From Dehalococcoidia bacterium (GTDB lineage: Bacteria > Chloroflexota > Dehalococcoidia > SpSt-223), in the NCBI GenBank assembly GCA_025054935.1, contig JANWZD010000002.1, positions 108,145 to 172,144 of the forward strand: 64,000 nt of DNA, read 5' to 3'. The notes under the pieces were generated by a model. It ran no database searches. It saw only the letters and a program-made list of their open reading frames with translations, and was not told the origin of the DNA. The translations under genes and the position numbers were made by a program. Positions 49,240 to 56,380 of the stretch are shown here, piece after piece. Numbering within the stretch: position 1 is the first letter of the stretch; the number at the start of each line of letters is the position of its first letter.

Positions 49240-50925
49240 ATGGCGTATGACCCCAAAGCGAGAAGCGCCGCCATCACCAACGGCCGCGAGCGCGCTCCCG
49301 CCCGGGCGATGCTCAAGGCGATCGGCTTCACGGATGACGATCTTGCCCGCCCGATCGTCGGGATCGCCAACACCTGGATCGAGACGATGCCCTGCAACTT
49401 CAACCTGCGGCGGCTTGCTGAGCAGGTGAAGGCCGGCGTTCGCGCTGCCGGCGGCACGCCGATGGAGTTCAACACCATCGCGATCGCGGACGGCGTCGCG
49501 ATGGGCACGGAAGGAATGAAGACCTCCCTAATCAGCCGCGAGGTGATCGCCGACTCGATCGAGCTGGCAGGCCGGGGCTACCTGTTCGATGCCATGGTCT
49601 GCCTTGCCGCATGCGACAAGACGATGCCCGGCACCGCGATGGGCTTGATCCGCCTCGACATCCCGGGGTTTGTGCTCTACGGCGGGACGATCCTTCCCGG
49701 AAAGTACAAGGGGCGCGACGTCACCATCCTCGACGTGTTCGAGGCGGTCGGTGCAAACGCCGCCGGCCTGATGTCGGATGAGGAGCTGCGCGCTCTCGAG
49801 GATGTCGCCTGTCCCGGGCCGGGAGCGTGCGGCGGCCAGTACACAGCCAACACGATGGCGACCGCGTTTGAGTTTCTCGGCATCTCGCCTATGAACACCG
49901 CGAGCGCACCTGCTGTCGACCCCCGCAAAGACCGCATCGGGTTTGAGGCAGGCAAGCTGGTGATGGAGATGCTCCGGGCGGGCCGAAAGCCGAGCACCCT
50001 GCTCACCCGCAAGTCGTTTGAAAACGCAGTCGCTTCGGTGGCGGCGACGGGCGGTTCCACGAACGCCGTCCTCCACCTGCTCGCCCTCGCTCATGAAGCG
50101 GGCGTGCCGCTCACCATCGATGACTTTGACACGATCAGCCGGCGAACGCCGATCATCGCCGACCTGAAGCCAGGAGGACGGTTCACTGCCTATGATGTCG
50201 ACCGCGCCGGCGGCTGCGGCATCATCGCGCAACGCTTGCTGGCCGGCGGGCTGATCCACGGCGATGCCCTCACCCCGACAGGCCGAACTATCGCCGAAGA
50301 AGCAGCGATGGCCGTTGAAACTCCCGGCCAGACCGTTATCACGACCGTCGACCGGCCGTTCAAACAGCAGGGAGGGCTGGTTATCCTGAAGGGAAACCTC
50401 GCTCCGGAAGGGTGTGTGGTCAAGATCGCAGGTCACGAACGGATGTACCATCGCGGCCCCGCCCGCGTGTTCGACCGCGAAGAGGATGCGATGGCGGCGG
50501 TGACGAGCCGACAGATCCGCCCGGGCGATGTGGTCGTCATCCGCTACGAAGGGCCGCGCGGCGGACCGGGCATGCGGGAGATGCTCGGCGTGACGGCTGC
50601 CATTGTCGGCGAGGGGTTGGGCGAGACGGTGGCGCTGCTGACCGACGGCCGGTTCAGCGGCGCGACGCGGGGCCTGATGGCCGGCCATGTTGCCCCTGAG
50701 GCCGCCCGCGGCGGGGTGATCGCAGTCGTCGAGGAGGGCGACCCGATCATCTTCGACATCGAGAACCGCCTGCTCACGCTCGATGTCCCGGAGGAGGTGA
50801 TCCGCCGGCGGCTTGCCGCTTGGTCGCCCCCGCCGCCCCGCTACACCAGCGGCGTAATGGCGAAGTATGCGGCGAGCGTCTCGTCCGCCTCCCAAGGCGC
50901 GATCACTGCGCCAGTGTGGGGGTAG
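49240..50925 (+). CDS. ilvD: Dihydroxy-acid dehydratase
   Basis: The 561-residue enzyme dehydrates 2,3-dihydroxy-isovalerate and -methylvalerate in branched-chain amino acid and pantothenate synthesis. Three cysteines fit a [2Fe-2S] cluster: C52 in [11 protein letters not shown]125 in [11 protein letters not shown] and C197 in [28 protein letters not shown] and [11 protein letters not shown] are C-terminal signatures. The ATG has GAAGGAGAG upstream. It is divergent from the two-component operon. No other ilv genes are in the window. Confidence 0.96.
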   Translation: MAYDPKARSAAITNGRERAPARAMLKAIGFTDDDLARPIVGIANTWIETMPCNFNLRRLAEQVKAGVRAAGGTPMEFNTIAIADGVAMGTEGMKTSLISREVIADSIELAGRGYLFDAMVCLAACDKTMPGTAMGLIRLDIPGFVLYGGTILPGKYKGRDVTILDVFEAVGANAAGLMSDEELRALEDVACPGPGACGGQYTANTMATAFEFLGISPMNTASAPAVDPRKDRIGFEAGKLVMEMLRAGRKPSTLLTRKSFENAVASVAATGGSTNAVLHLLALAHEAGVPLTIDDFDTISRRTPIIADLKPGGRFTAYDVDRAGGCGIIAQRLLAGGLIHGDALTPTGRTIAEEAAMAVETPGQTVITTVDRPFKQQGGLVILKGNLAPEGCVVKIAGHERMYHRGPARVFDREEDAMAAVTSRQIRPGDVVVIRYEGPRGGPGMREMLGVTAAIVGEGLGETVALLTDGRFSGATRGLMAGHVAPEAARGGVIAVVEEGDPIIFDIENRLLTLDVPEEVIRRRLAAWSPPPPRYTSGVMAKYAASVSSASQGAITAPVWG

Positions 50926-50940
50926 CGGGTGCGCTCCTCT

Positions 50941-50961
50941 GGCAGCGTGCGCTCGGCTGCC
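50941..50961 (+). terminator. Hairpin behind ilvD
   Basis: GGCAGC and GCTGCC with a 9-nt loop, 15 nt after the ilvD stop. No T-tract. Confidence 0.3.
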
Positions 50962-50989
50962 TCCTGCGGGGCGGCAGTTCTTAGCAAGT

Positions 50990-51033
50990 CCTTAGCTTCT
51001 CTTCACGTTCCTCTCACGCTGACTGCCTACAGT
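50990..51033 (+). promoter_or_regulatory. Direct-repeat activator site and -10 box
   Basis: TCTTCAC (51000-51006) and CTCTCAC (51011-51017) are direct repeats at an 11-nt period; CCTTAGC lies about one period further upstream. TACAGT (51028-51033) follows after 10 nt. The 7-4-7 spacing and the distance to the -10 resemble PhoB-type boxes. The next genes are a small frame and the ABC module. Confidence 0.35.
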
Positions 51034-51159
51034 TCGTAGCGGCATGTGCGGGCGGGGCAGGGGCGAATCACGGCGCTGATGGGCGCCCTCTGTCTGCGTT
51101 TGCTCCGCGCCTGCTCGTGCCCTTCACGTCGCGACTGGAAAGCAATCAGGAGGAACGTG

Positions 51160-51363
51160 ATGCTCGGCGATGCGATTGTGGCGCGGCTGGCAGAAGCGGC
51201 GGCCGCTGGGCAAGACGGGGTTGTGGTCTTTTTCCCCGACGCCCCTGAGGTGCGGGTGCCGGAGATCGTTCTCCGCCAACCCTCCCGTCCGCCGACCACC
51301 CCGCTCGCTCGTCGGATCATCCCGCCAGACCCAGCCTGGAGCGTCAACAGTCCGCCGCTCTGA
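51160..51363 (+). CDS. Small hypothetical protein, 67 residues
   Basis: The frame opens at ATG 51160 with AGGAGG 6 nt upstream, one of the best ribosome sites in the window. The product begins LGDAIVARLAEAAAAGQDGVVVFFP and has a Pro/Arg-rich C-terminal half. It has no membrane segment, Cys or known motif. It stands between a candidate activator site and a tetraloop hairpin, as a single-gene unit ahead of the ABC module. Confidence 0.6.
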   Translation: MLGDAIVARLAEAAAAGQDGVVVFFPDAPEVRVPEIVLRQPSRPPTTPLARRIIPPDPAWSVNSPPL

Positions 51364-51408
51364 CGCGCCTCCCCCGCCGAAGGGCAGCACCCTTACCGCG
51401 CACTCTTC

Positions 51409-51428
51409 AGGCCGCCGCAAGGCGGCCT
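51409..51428 (+). terminator. GNRA-tetraloop hairpin behind the small gene
   Basis: AGGCCGCC, loop GCAA, GGCGGCCT: a perfect 8-bp stem, 45 nt after the stop. The following TTGCTC is not a T-tract. Confidence 0.5.
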
Positions 51429-51515
51429 TGCTCATCCAAGGAAGCAGCCCTGCCGGCTAACTGATAGAGCAGCCAAGCTGGCAGTGGTAGGATGCGGGCG
51501 AAGGAGGAAATCCTG

Positions 51516-53063
51516 ATGGCCCGCGTTCCTGCCATCCTCCGGCCCCTCGGGGGGCCGCTGGCGACCGTTCCGAGCCGAGGCGAACCGCGCATTCGGCATG
51601 GCGCTGTCCCTCCGGCGCCGCCCCTTGCCTGGCGAGCACGCCAATGGCTCGCGATCGCCGTCTTTGCCTTCAGCGGTGCTGCTCTGGTCGCTCTTATCGC
51701 TGCCGCCGCATCATCTCCCCACGCCCTCGACCTGAGCAGAACAGCAGCTGCAGCGGTCAACTCGCTCCTCGTGGCGGGAGCAGCGACCCTGTTCTCGCTC
51801 AGCGCAGGCGTTGCGCTCGCGCTTGCTGCCGCCGCAGGCCCCGTGGAGCTCCGGCCGGTGGCGCTGCGCGCCCTCCCGCTGGCGGCCGGAGTGCCGACAG
51901 TGGTCGTTGCGCTCGCCGTGCTGCTGACGGTAGGCCAGCCGAGCGACCCGGTGCTGGCAGTGGTCGCGGTCGCGCTGGTGCAAAGCCTTCTCCTCGGACC
52001 GATCGTCGCCGAACAGCTGATCGGCGCCTCGGCCGAGGCGAGCGTTGCCGCTGATGAGGCGGCGCGGGACCTCGGCGCCCGCGGCTGGCTCCGCTTCCGG
52101 GTTGTGCTCTGGCCGGTGCTCGCTCCTGCCCTCCCTGCCATCGCAGCAGGAGTGTTCGTCTGGTCGCTCACCGATGTTGTCACGCCGGTGCTGCTCGCCG
52201 GACCTCTCCTCACCCTTCCCGGCCTTATCTGGACGCAGGCGCGTGCGGGCGACTCAGCGGCCGTCGCGGCGATGATGATCGTCTGGCTCAGTTTCGGCAG
52301 TGTCGCGGGCCTCGCTGCGTGGCGGCATGCCAGCCTGCCTCGGCTCAGTCGGCCCGTCCTCGAGCTGCTGCCCGGATGGTCGTCGCTCGTCCTGACAATC
52401 GCGATGGCGCTGCTCTTCCCCCTTGCGATGGCGCCGCTTGTCCTCGTCACCGCTGCCGGCGGCGCAATCGGCCCCGTGATCGCGGCATGGCCGGCCGCTC
52501 TCGGCGGGGCTCTCCTCGGGGCGGTAGCGGCCGCTGTCGCGGCCCTCGGCGGCGAGGGACGGAGCAGCGCTTTTCGGCGCGTGTCTGGCGTGCTCCGCGC
52601 GGTTCCCGCGCCGGTGCTGGCGGGAGGCGTTGTTCTCGCGCTGGGAGAAGGAGTGCGTTCGTTCGAGCTGGGATCGCTGCTTCTGCTAGCCTTAGTTTCC
52701 CTTGTGATTGCGGTTCATCTTGCCGCGTCTCGCCTCCCCTCGCGTCAGCCGCTCCCTCCTGCGGCGGAGGAGGCGGCGGCTGCCCTCGGCGCGCACCCCG
52801 CCCTGATCGCCCCGCCGATTGGGCTGCGCCGCGATACGGCCACTGCGCTGACGCTTGCGGCCAAAACGGTTGGGTCCGGCGCAGCGGCGTTCGTGGTGCT
52901 CGCCGGACTCGATCATCCTGTCAGCCTGGTGCTTGCGGCCGGCGAGGTGACGCAGCGGCCGGTCGCCGCTGCCGCCGCGCTTTCTATTCTCGCTAGCGTC
53001 GCCATCCTCCGCGGTGTCGCCGCGTGGGTGGCGCGTCCTGCCCGCTTGGGAGAAGAGCCATGA
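51516..53063 (+). CDS. ABC transporter permease with two fused halves
   Basis: The 515-residue membrane protein is built like ThiP/FbpB-type permeases, with two membrane halves in one chain. The first half has a good EAA loop (DEAARDLGARGWLRFRVVLWPVLAPALPA), which contacts the ATPase. The second half has only EEAAAALGAHPALIAPPIGL in the corresponding place, so that loop is eroded. The protein is very rich in Ala, Leu and Val. The ATG at 51516 has AAGGAGG 8 nt upstream. It overlaps the ATPase gene as ATGA. No binding-protein gene is adjacent, so the solute is unknown. Confidence 0.82.
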   Translation: MARVPAILRPLGGPLATVPSRGEPRIRHGAVPPAPPLAWRARQWLAIAVFAFSGAALVALIAAAASSPHALDLSRTAAAAVNSLLVAGAATLFSLSAGVALALAAAAGPVELRPVALRALPLAAGVPTVVVALAVLLTVGQPSDPVLAVVAVALVQSLLLGPIVAEQLIGASAEASVAADEAARDLGARGWLRFRVVLWPVLAPALPAIAAGVFVWSLTDVVTPVLLAGPLLTLPGLIWTQARAGDSAAVAAMMIVWLSFGSVAGLAAWRHASLPRLSRPVLELLPGWSSLVLTIAMALLFPLAMAPLVLVTAAGGAIGPVIAAWPAALGGALLGAVAAAVAALGGEGRSSAFRRVSGVLRAVPAPVLAGGVVLALGEGVRSFELGSLLLLALVSLVIAVHLAASRLPSRQPLPPAAEEAAAALGAHPALIAPPIGLRRDTATALTLAAKTVGSGAAAFVVLAGLDHPVSLVLAAGEVTQRPVAAAAALSILASVAILRGVAAWVARPARLGEEP

Positions 53064-54100
53064 TCATCGTCGAGCAGCTTGCCGCGGGCGCGCTCCGCGA
53101 GATTTCCCTGACAGCAGCGTCGGGAGAGACCGTCGTCATCCTCGGCCCGCCGGGGGCGGGAAAGACGACCCTCTTGCGCGCCCTTGCCGGCTTCGAACCT
53201 GTCCGGCTCGGTCGGGTTGTGGTGGACGGCGAGCCGATCACGGCGCTCCCCCCCGGCCAGCGGCCGACCGCCTTTGTCGCGCACGAGAACTCAACCTTTG
53301 GCCACCTGACGGTGTTCGACAACGTCGCGTTTGGGCTGCGTCTTCGCGGCGAACCAGACGCGGTGGTCCGCGAACGCGCGGAGGACTTGATCGCCCGCGT
53401 CGGGCTGGCGGCGGTCGCTGACCGCCCGGCAAGCGCGTTGACCGATGAAGGGCGCTGGCGCGTGGCGCTGGCGCGGGCAGTCGCGATCGAGCCGAAGGTT
53501 TTGCTGGTCGATGAGCCCGTGGGAGACCCCGCGGTCGGCCTCGCGCTCGCGCGCGGTCTCGCCACCCGCAGCGAGGCGAGCCTGATCGCAGCCACCTGCG
53601 ACCGCACTGCGGCCTTGTCCAACAGCGATCGGGTCGCCTTTCTTCGCGCGGGACGGATCGAGCAGATCGATACTCCAGTTGAACTGTTCTACCGGCCCGC
53701 GACGCCCTTCGTCGCCGATTATGTCGCGCGCGCGAACCTGCTCGACTGCATGATCGATGGGATTGGCGCGGGAGTGGTGCTCGTGCGGGTCTTCGATCGG
53801 CGGATCGCGGTTCCCGCGGACCGGCGCGCGGCGGCGAGCTATCACTGCGGCGACCGGGCGATCTTGGTCGCGCGGCCGGAAGCGCTGCGCCTCGTTCACG
53901 ATGGTGACGGCGTGCCGGCGGTGATCAAGCAGACGGCATTCCTCGGCGCGACGGTCGCGTACGAAGTTGAGGTCGAGGGACAATCGCTCTCAATCGTTGC
54001 GCCGGACAGCCGCGGCCGGCTGTATCCTCCCGGCACAGAGACGCGGGTCGGCATGATCCAGGAGGCGCTGTCGCTCCTTCCGTACCCCTCTCCGGTATAG
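53060..54100 (+). CDS. Degenerate ABC transporter ATPase
   Basis: The 346-residue protein aligns throughout with PotA/FbpC-type importer ATPases and has a C-terminal TOBE-like domain. Walker A (GPPGAGKT, 29-36) and Walker B with its Glu (LLVDEP, D151-E152) are intact. The signature LSGGQ is LTDEG (127-131), the Q-loop Gln is His (AHENSTF, H75), the D-loop SALD is GDPA, and the H-loop His is Cys (ATCDRTAA, C180). With these changes normal ATP hydrolysis in a homodimer is doubtful. It may pair with another ATPase or work as a nucleotide-bound regulator. It is translationally coupled to the permease gene. Confidence 0.85.
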   Translation: MIIVEQLAAGALREISLTAASGETVVILGPPGAGKTTLLRALAGFEPVRLGRVVVDGEPITALPPGQRPTAFVAHENSTFGHLTVFDNVAFGLRLRGEPDAVVRERAEDLIARVGLAAVADRPASALTDEGRWRVALARAVAIEPKVLLVDEPVGDPAVGLALARGLATRSEASLIAATCDRTAALSNSDRVAFLRAGRIEQIDTPVELFYRPATPFVADYVARANLLDCMIDGIGAGVVLVRVFDRRIAVPADRRAAASYHCGDRAILVARPEALRLVHDGDGVPAVIKQTAFLGATVAYEVEVEGQSLSIVAPDSRGRLYPPGTETRVGMIQEALSLLPYPSPV

Positions 54101-54105
54101 GTTGC

Positions 54106-54111
54106 TATACT
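54106..54111 (+). promoter_or_regulatory. -10 box of the fmdB-thiE operon
   Basis: TATACT, 35 nt before the first FmdB-family start and directly behind the ATPase stop codon. Confidence 0.4.
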
Positions 54112-54146
54112 CGAAGCCGGAGATCGTTCGGGGGATACGGCCGACG

Positions 54147-54539
54147 ATGCCGATCTACGAATATCGCTGCAACGGCTGTCGAAAGCGGCAGACCCTTTTC
54201 TTTCGAAGCGTGGCGACAGTAACCGACCCCGTCTGTCCAGAGTGCGGCTCGCGCGATATGCGGCGCCTCGTCTCGCTCTTTGCCGTCCTCCGCAGCGAGG
54301 AAAGCCGGCTGGATGATCTTGCCGACCCGAGCGCGTTCGGCGACCTCGATGAGAACGACCCGCGCAGCATTGCGCGCTGGGCGCGCCGGATGGGCGCCGA
54401 AATGGGGGAGGAGCTCGGTCCTGAATTCGACGAGATGATCGAGCGAATGGAAGCCGGCGAAATGCCCGACGAGATGGGCGAGTTTGGCGGGGGAGACGAT
54501 ACGACCGAGGACGGCGGTGAGGAAGGGGGAGACGACTGA
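54147..54539 (+). CDS. FmdB-family zinc-ribbon protein with acidic tail
   Basis: The 130-residue protein starts MPIYEYRCNGCRKRQTLFF and has a second Cys pair in CPECGSRDMRRLVS, forming the FmdB/CxxC_CxxC zinc ribbon. The C-terminal 40 residues are strongly acidic (DDTTEDGGEEGGDD). FmdB was named as a regulator of formamide/acetamide genes, but the biochemical role is unclear. The ATG at 54147 is the family start. It is followed by a second zinc-ribbon gene with a one-base stop/start overlap (TGATG). Confidence 0.85.
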   Translation: MPIYEYRCNGCRKRQTLFFRSVATVTDPVCPECGSRDMRRLVSLFAVLRSEESRLDDLADPSAFGDLDENDPRSIARWARRMGAEMGEELGPEFDEMIERMEAGEMPDEMGEFGGGDDTTEDGGEEGGDD

Positions 54540-54901
54540 TGCCGATCTACGAGTTCCGCTGCCTTCGCTGCCGCCGGCGCGTCGAGATCTTCACGCGCTC
54601 CGTCAGTCAGCCGTACACTGCCGTCTGCGAGCACTGCGGGAGCACCGATCTGCGCCGGATCATGCCGCGGGTTGCCGTTCACCGCACCGAGGCAGACCGC
54701 CTTGCCGAGCTCGACACCTCGAAAATGCCGGGAGAGGACTTCTATCGCGATAGCCGAAATATCGGGCTGTATGCCAAGAAGCGGATGGCAGAGCTCGGAA
54801 TGACCGACCTGATGCCCCAGATCGACGAGATCGTCGAAAAAGGCCGCTCCGGCGAGCTGCTGAAAGAGTATGAGGCAGCCGCCGAAAGCCGGGAGTTTTG
54901 A
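54539..54901 (+). CDS. Second FmdB-family zinc-ribbon protein
   Basis: The 120-residue protein starts MPIYEFRCLRCRRRVEIFTRS and carries CEHCGSTDLRRIMPR, the same four-Cys ribbon as the gene before it. The remainder differs: it is mixed-charge and helical (NIGLYAKKRMAELGMTDLMP) instead of acidic. The two genes look like a tandem duplication that diverged behind the ribbon. thiE starts inside its 3' end. Confidence 0.85.
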   Translation: MPIYEFRCLRCRRRVEIFTRSVSQPYTAVCEHCGSTDLRRIMPRVAVHRTEADRLAELDTSKMPGEDFYRDSRNIGLYAKKRMAELGMTDLMPQIDEIVEKGRSGELLKEYEAAAESREF

Positions 54902-55541
54902 GCTGACGCGGCGAGAAGAGGTCGCTGCCCGGCTGCGCGGGCTGTACGTCATTCTCGACCCCGAAGCGGGTGCCATCCACGCCCTTGCCGACGCTGCCAT
55001 CCGCGGCGGCGCGCGCCTCCTCCAGTTGCGCGACAAACGCGGACCGGCGGCGGAAACGCTTCGCCGTGCTGAGGCGCTCGGGGCGCGTGCGCGCCAAGCT
55101 GGGGTGCTGTTTTTTATCAATGACCGGCTCGATATCGCCCTCGCCGCGGGCGCGGACGGCGTCCATCTCGGCCAGCATGACCTGCCGGTCCGCGCCGCCC
55201 GGGCAGTTGCGGGGGAGCGGCTGATCATCGGCTGCTCGACGAATACCGTTGCCGAGGCACTGCGGGCGGTCGCCGACGGCGCCGATTACCTTGGCGTTGG
55301 CGCCATCTTCCCAACGGCCTCGAAAACCGACACCCGCCCAGCAGGAATAGCCGGCCTGCGCGCTATCCGCGCGGCCGTTGATTGCCCGATTGCCGCAATC
55401 GGCGGGATCACGCCGAGCAACGCCGCGGAGGTGATCGCGGCGGGAGCCGACATGATCGCCGTCATCGGTGCACTCGCGCAGGCAGCAGACCCCGAAACGG
55501 CCGCGCGCCAGCTCGCTGCAGCGTTTGGAGAGACGCCATGA
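54870..55541 (+). CDS. thiE: Thiamine-phosphate synthase
   Basis: The 223-residue TIM barrel joins the thiazole and pyrimidine phosphates to thiamine phosphate. Matching motifs are LYVILDPEAG, GARLLQLRDKRGPAAETLRRA (diphosphate site), FFINDRLDIALAAGADGVHLGQHD, IGCSTNTVAEALRA, GADYLGVGAIFPTASKTD and PIAAIGGITPSNAAEVIAAG. ATG 54870 overlaps the previous gene by 32 nt. A CTG at 54903 with GGGAG 7 nt upstream would also fit the family length. No other thiamine gene is near. Confidence 0.93.
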   Translation: MRQPPKAGSFELTRREEVAARLRGLYVILDPEAGAIHALADAAIRGGARLLQLRDKRGPAAETLRRAEALGARARQAGVLFFINDRLDIALAAGADGVHLGQHDLPVRAARAVAGERLIIGCSTNTVAEALRAVADGADYLGVGAIFPTASKTDTRPAGIAGLRAIRAAVDCPIAAIGGITPSNAAEVIAAGADMIAVIGALAQAADPETAARQLAAAFGETP

Positions 55542-56167
55542 CCGAGATCGAAGCGGTCGGCGAGGCGATCCGCGCGGAACTGGAGGAGAAGAACCGGCTG
55601 CGTGAGGCGGGCCTGCAGGCCCAGCGCGAGGTGATCCGCGCGGCGGCAAACGCGATCCGTGCGGTTCACCGGGGCGAACTGGAGCGTGCGCGCCAGCTGC
55701 TCGACACTGCAAGGAGCGCTCTTGCCGCAACATCCGCGAGCTTGCGGGAGCACCCCGACCTTCGCTATGCGGGATGGCTGCAAGATGCCGAGAAAGAGTA
55801 TGCCGAGGCAGCCACGACGGTCGCGCTCCTTGCGGGGGACCCGCTGCCGACCCCGCACTCGCTGGGGGTCGGCGTTGTGCCCTACGTGAACGGCTTGGGG
55901 GAAGCGGTCGGGGAGCTGCGGCGGGCGATCCTCGATTTGCTCCGCCGCGGCGAACTCGGCCGCTCAGAGGAGCTGCTCGAGACGATGGACGCGATCTACA
56001 GTGTGCTGGTGACGATGGACTTTCCCGACACGCTGACCGGAGGACTGCGCCGGACGACCGACGGCGTTCGCGCGCTCCTTGAACGCACGCGCGGTGACCT
56101 AACCCTCGCCATTCGCCAAGCGCGCCTGGAAGCGAAGCTCGCCTCGCTCCTTCGCTGCACCGACTAG
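55538..56167 (+). CDS. Translin-family nucleic acid-binding protein
   Basis: The 209-residue all-helical protein matches the translin/TRAX family: a long N-terminal helix pair (LEEKNRLREAGLQAQREVIR), then YAGWLQDAEKEYAEAATTVALLAG, which is the translin QDxxEFxEA segment, and YVNGLGEAVGELRRAILDLLRRGEL. C-terminally it has LVTMDFPDTLTGGLRRTTDGVRALLERTRGDL. Eukaryotic translin-TRAX (C3PO) is an RNase; prokaryotic members are little studied. The acidic residues of the QDAEKEYAEA helix correspond to catalytic positions of TRAX. It overlaps thiE as ATGA. Confidence 0.8.
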   Translation: MTEIEAVGEAIRAELEEKNRLREAGLQAQREVIRAAANAIRAVHRGELERARQLLDTARSALAATSASLREHPDLRYAGWLQDAEKEYAEAATTVALLAGDPLPTPHSLGVGVVPYVNGLGEAVGELRRAILDLLRRGELGRSEELLETMDAIYSVLVTMDFPDTLTGGLRRTTDGVRALLERTRGDLTLAIRQARLEAKLASLLRCTD

Positions 56168-56380
56168 CGCGCGTCGCGTTGCAGGCTTCGGCTTCCCATG
56201 CTAGACTGCCGGCGAACCGGCGCGCAGAGACGACGGTTTTGCCTGGCATGCGCCGGTCTGATCGCGCCCTCGACTCGGCAGGCGTTCTGGTGAAAGCGCC
56301 TCTCCACAAGGAAGTACCGGCACGCGTTTGGTCTCTCATGACCCCACGTTCAGCAGCCGACGCGTAATGGAGGATATCGA

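Noticed and set aside
56168..56380. A riboswitch or small RNA ahead of hppA
   Set aside because: I could not draw a conserved structure. A TAGACT box and short dyads are all that is visible.
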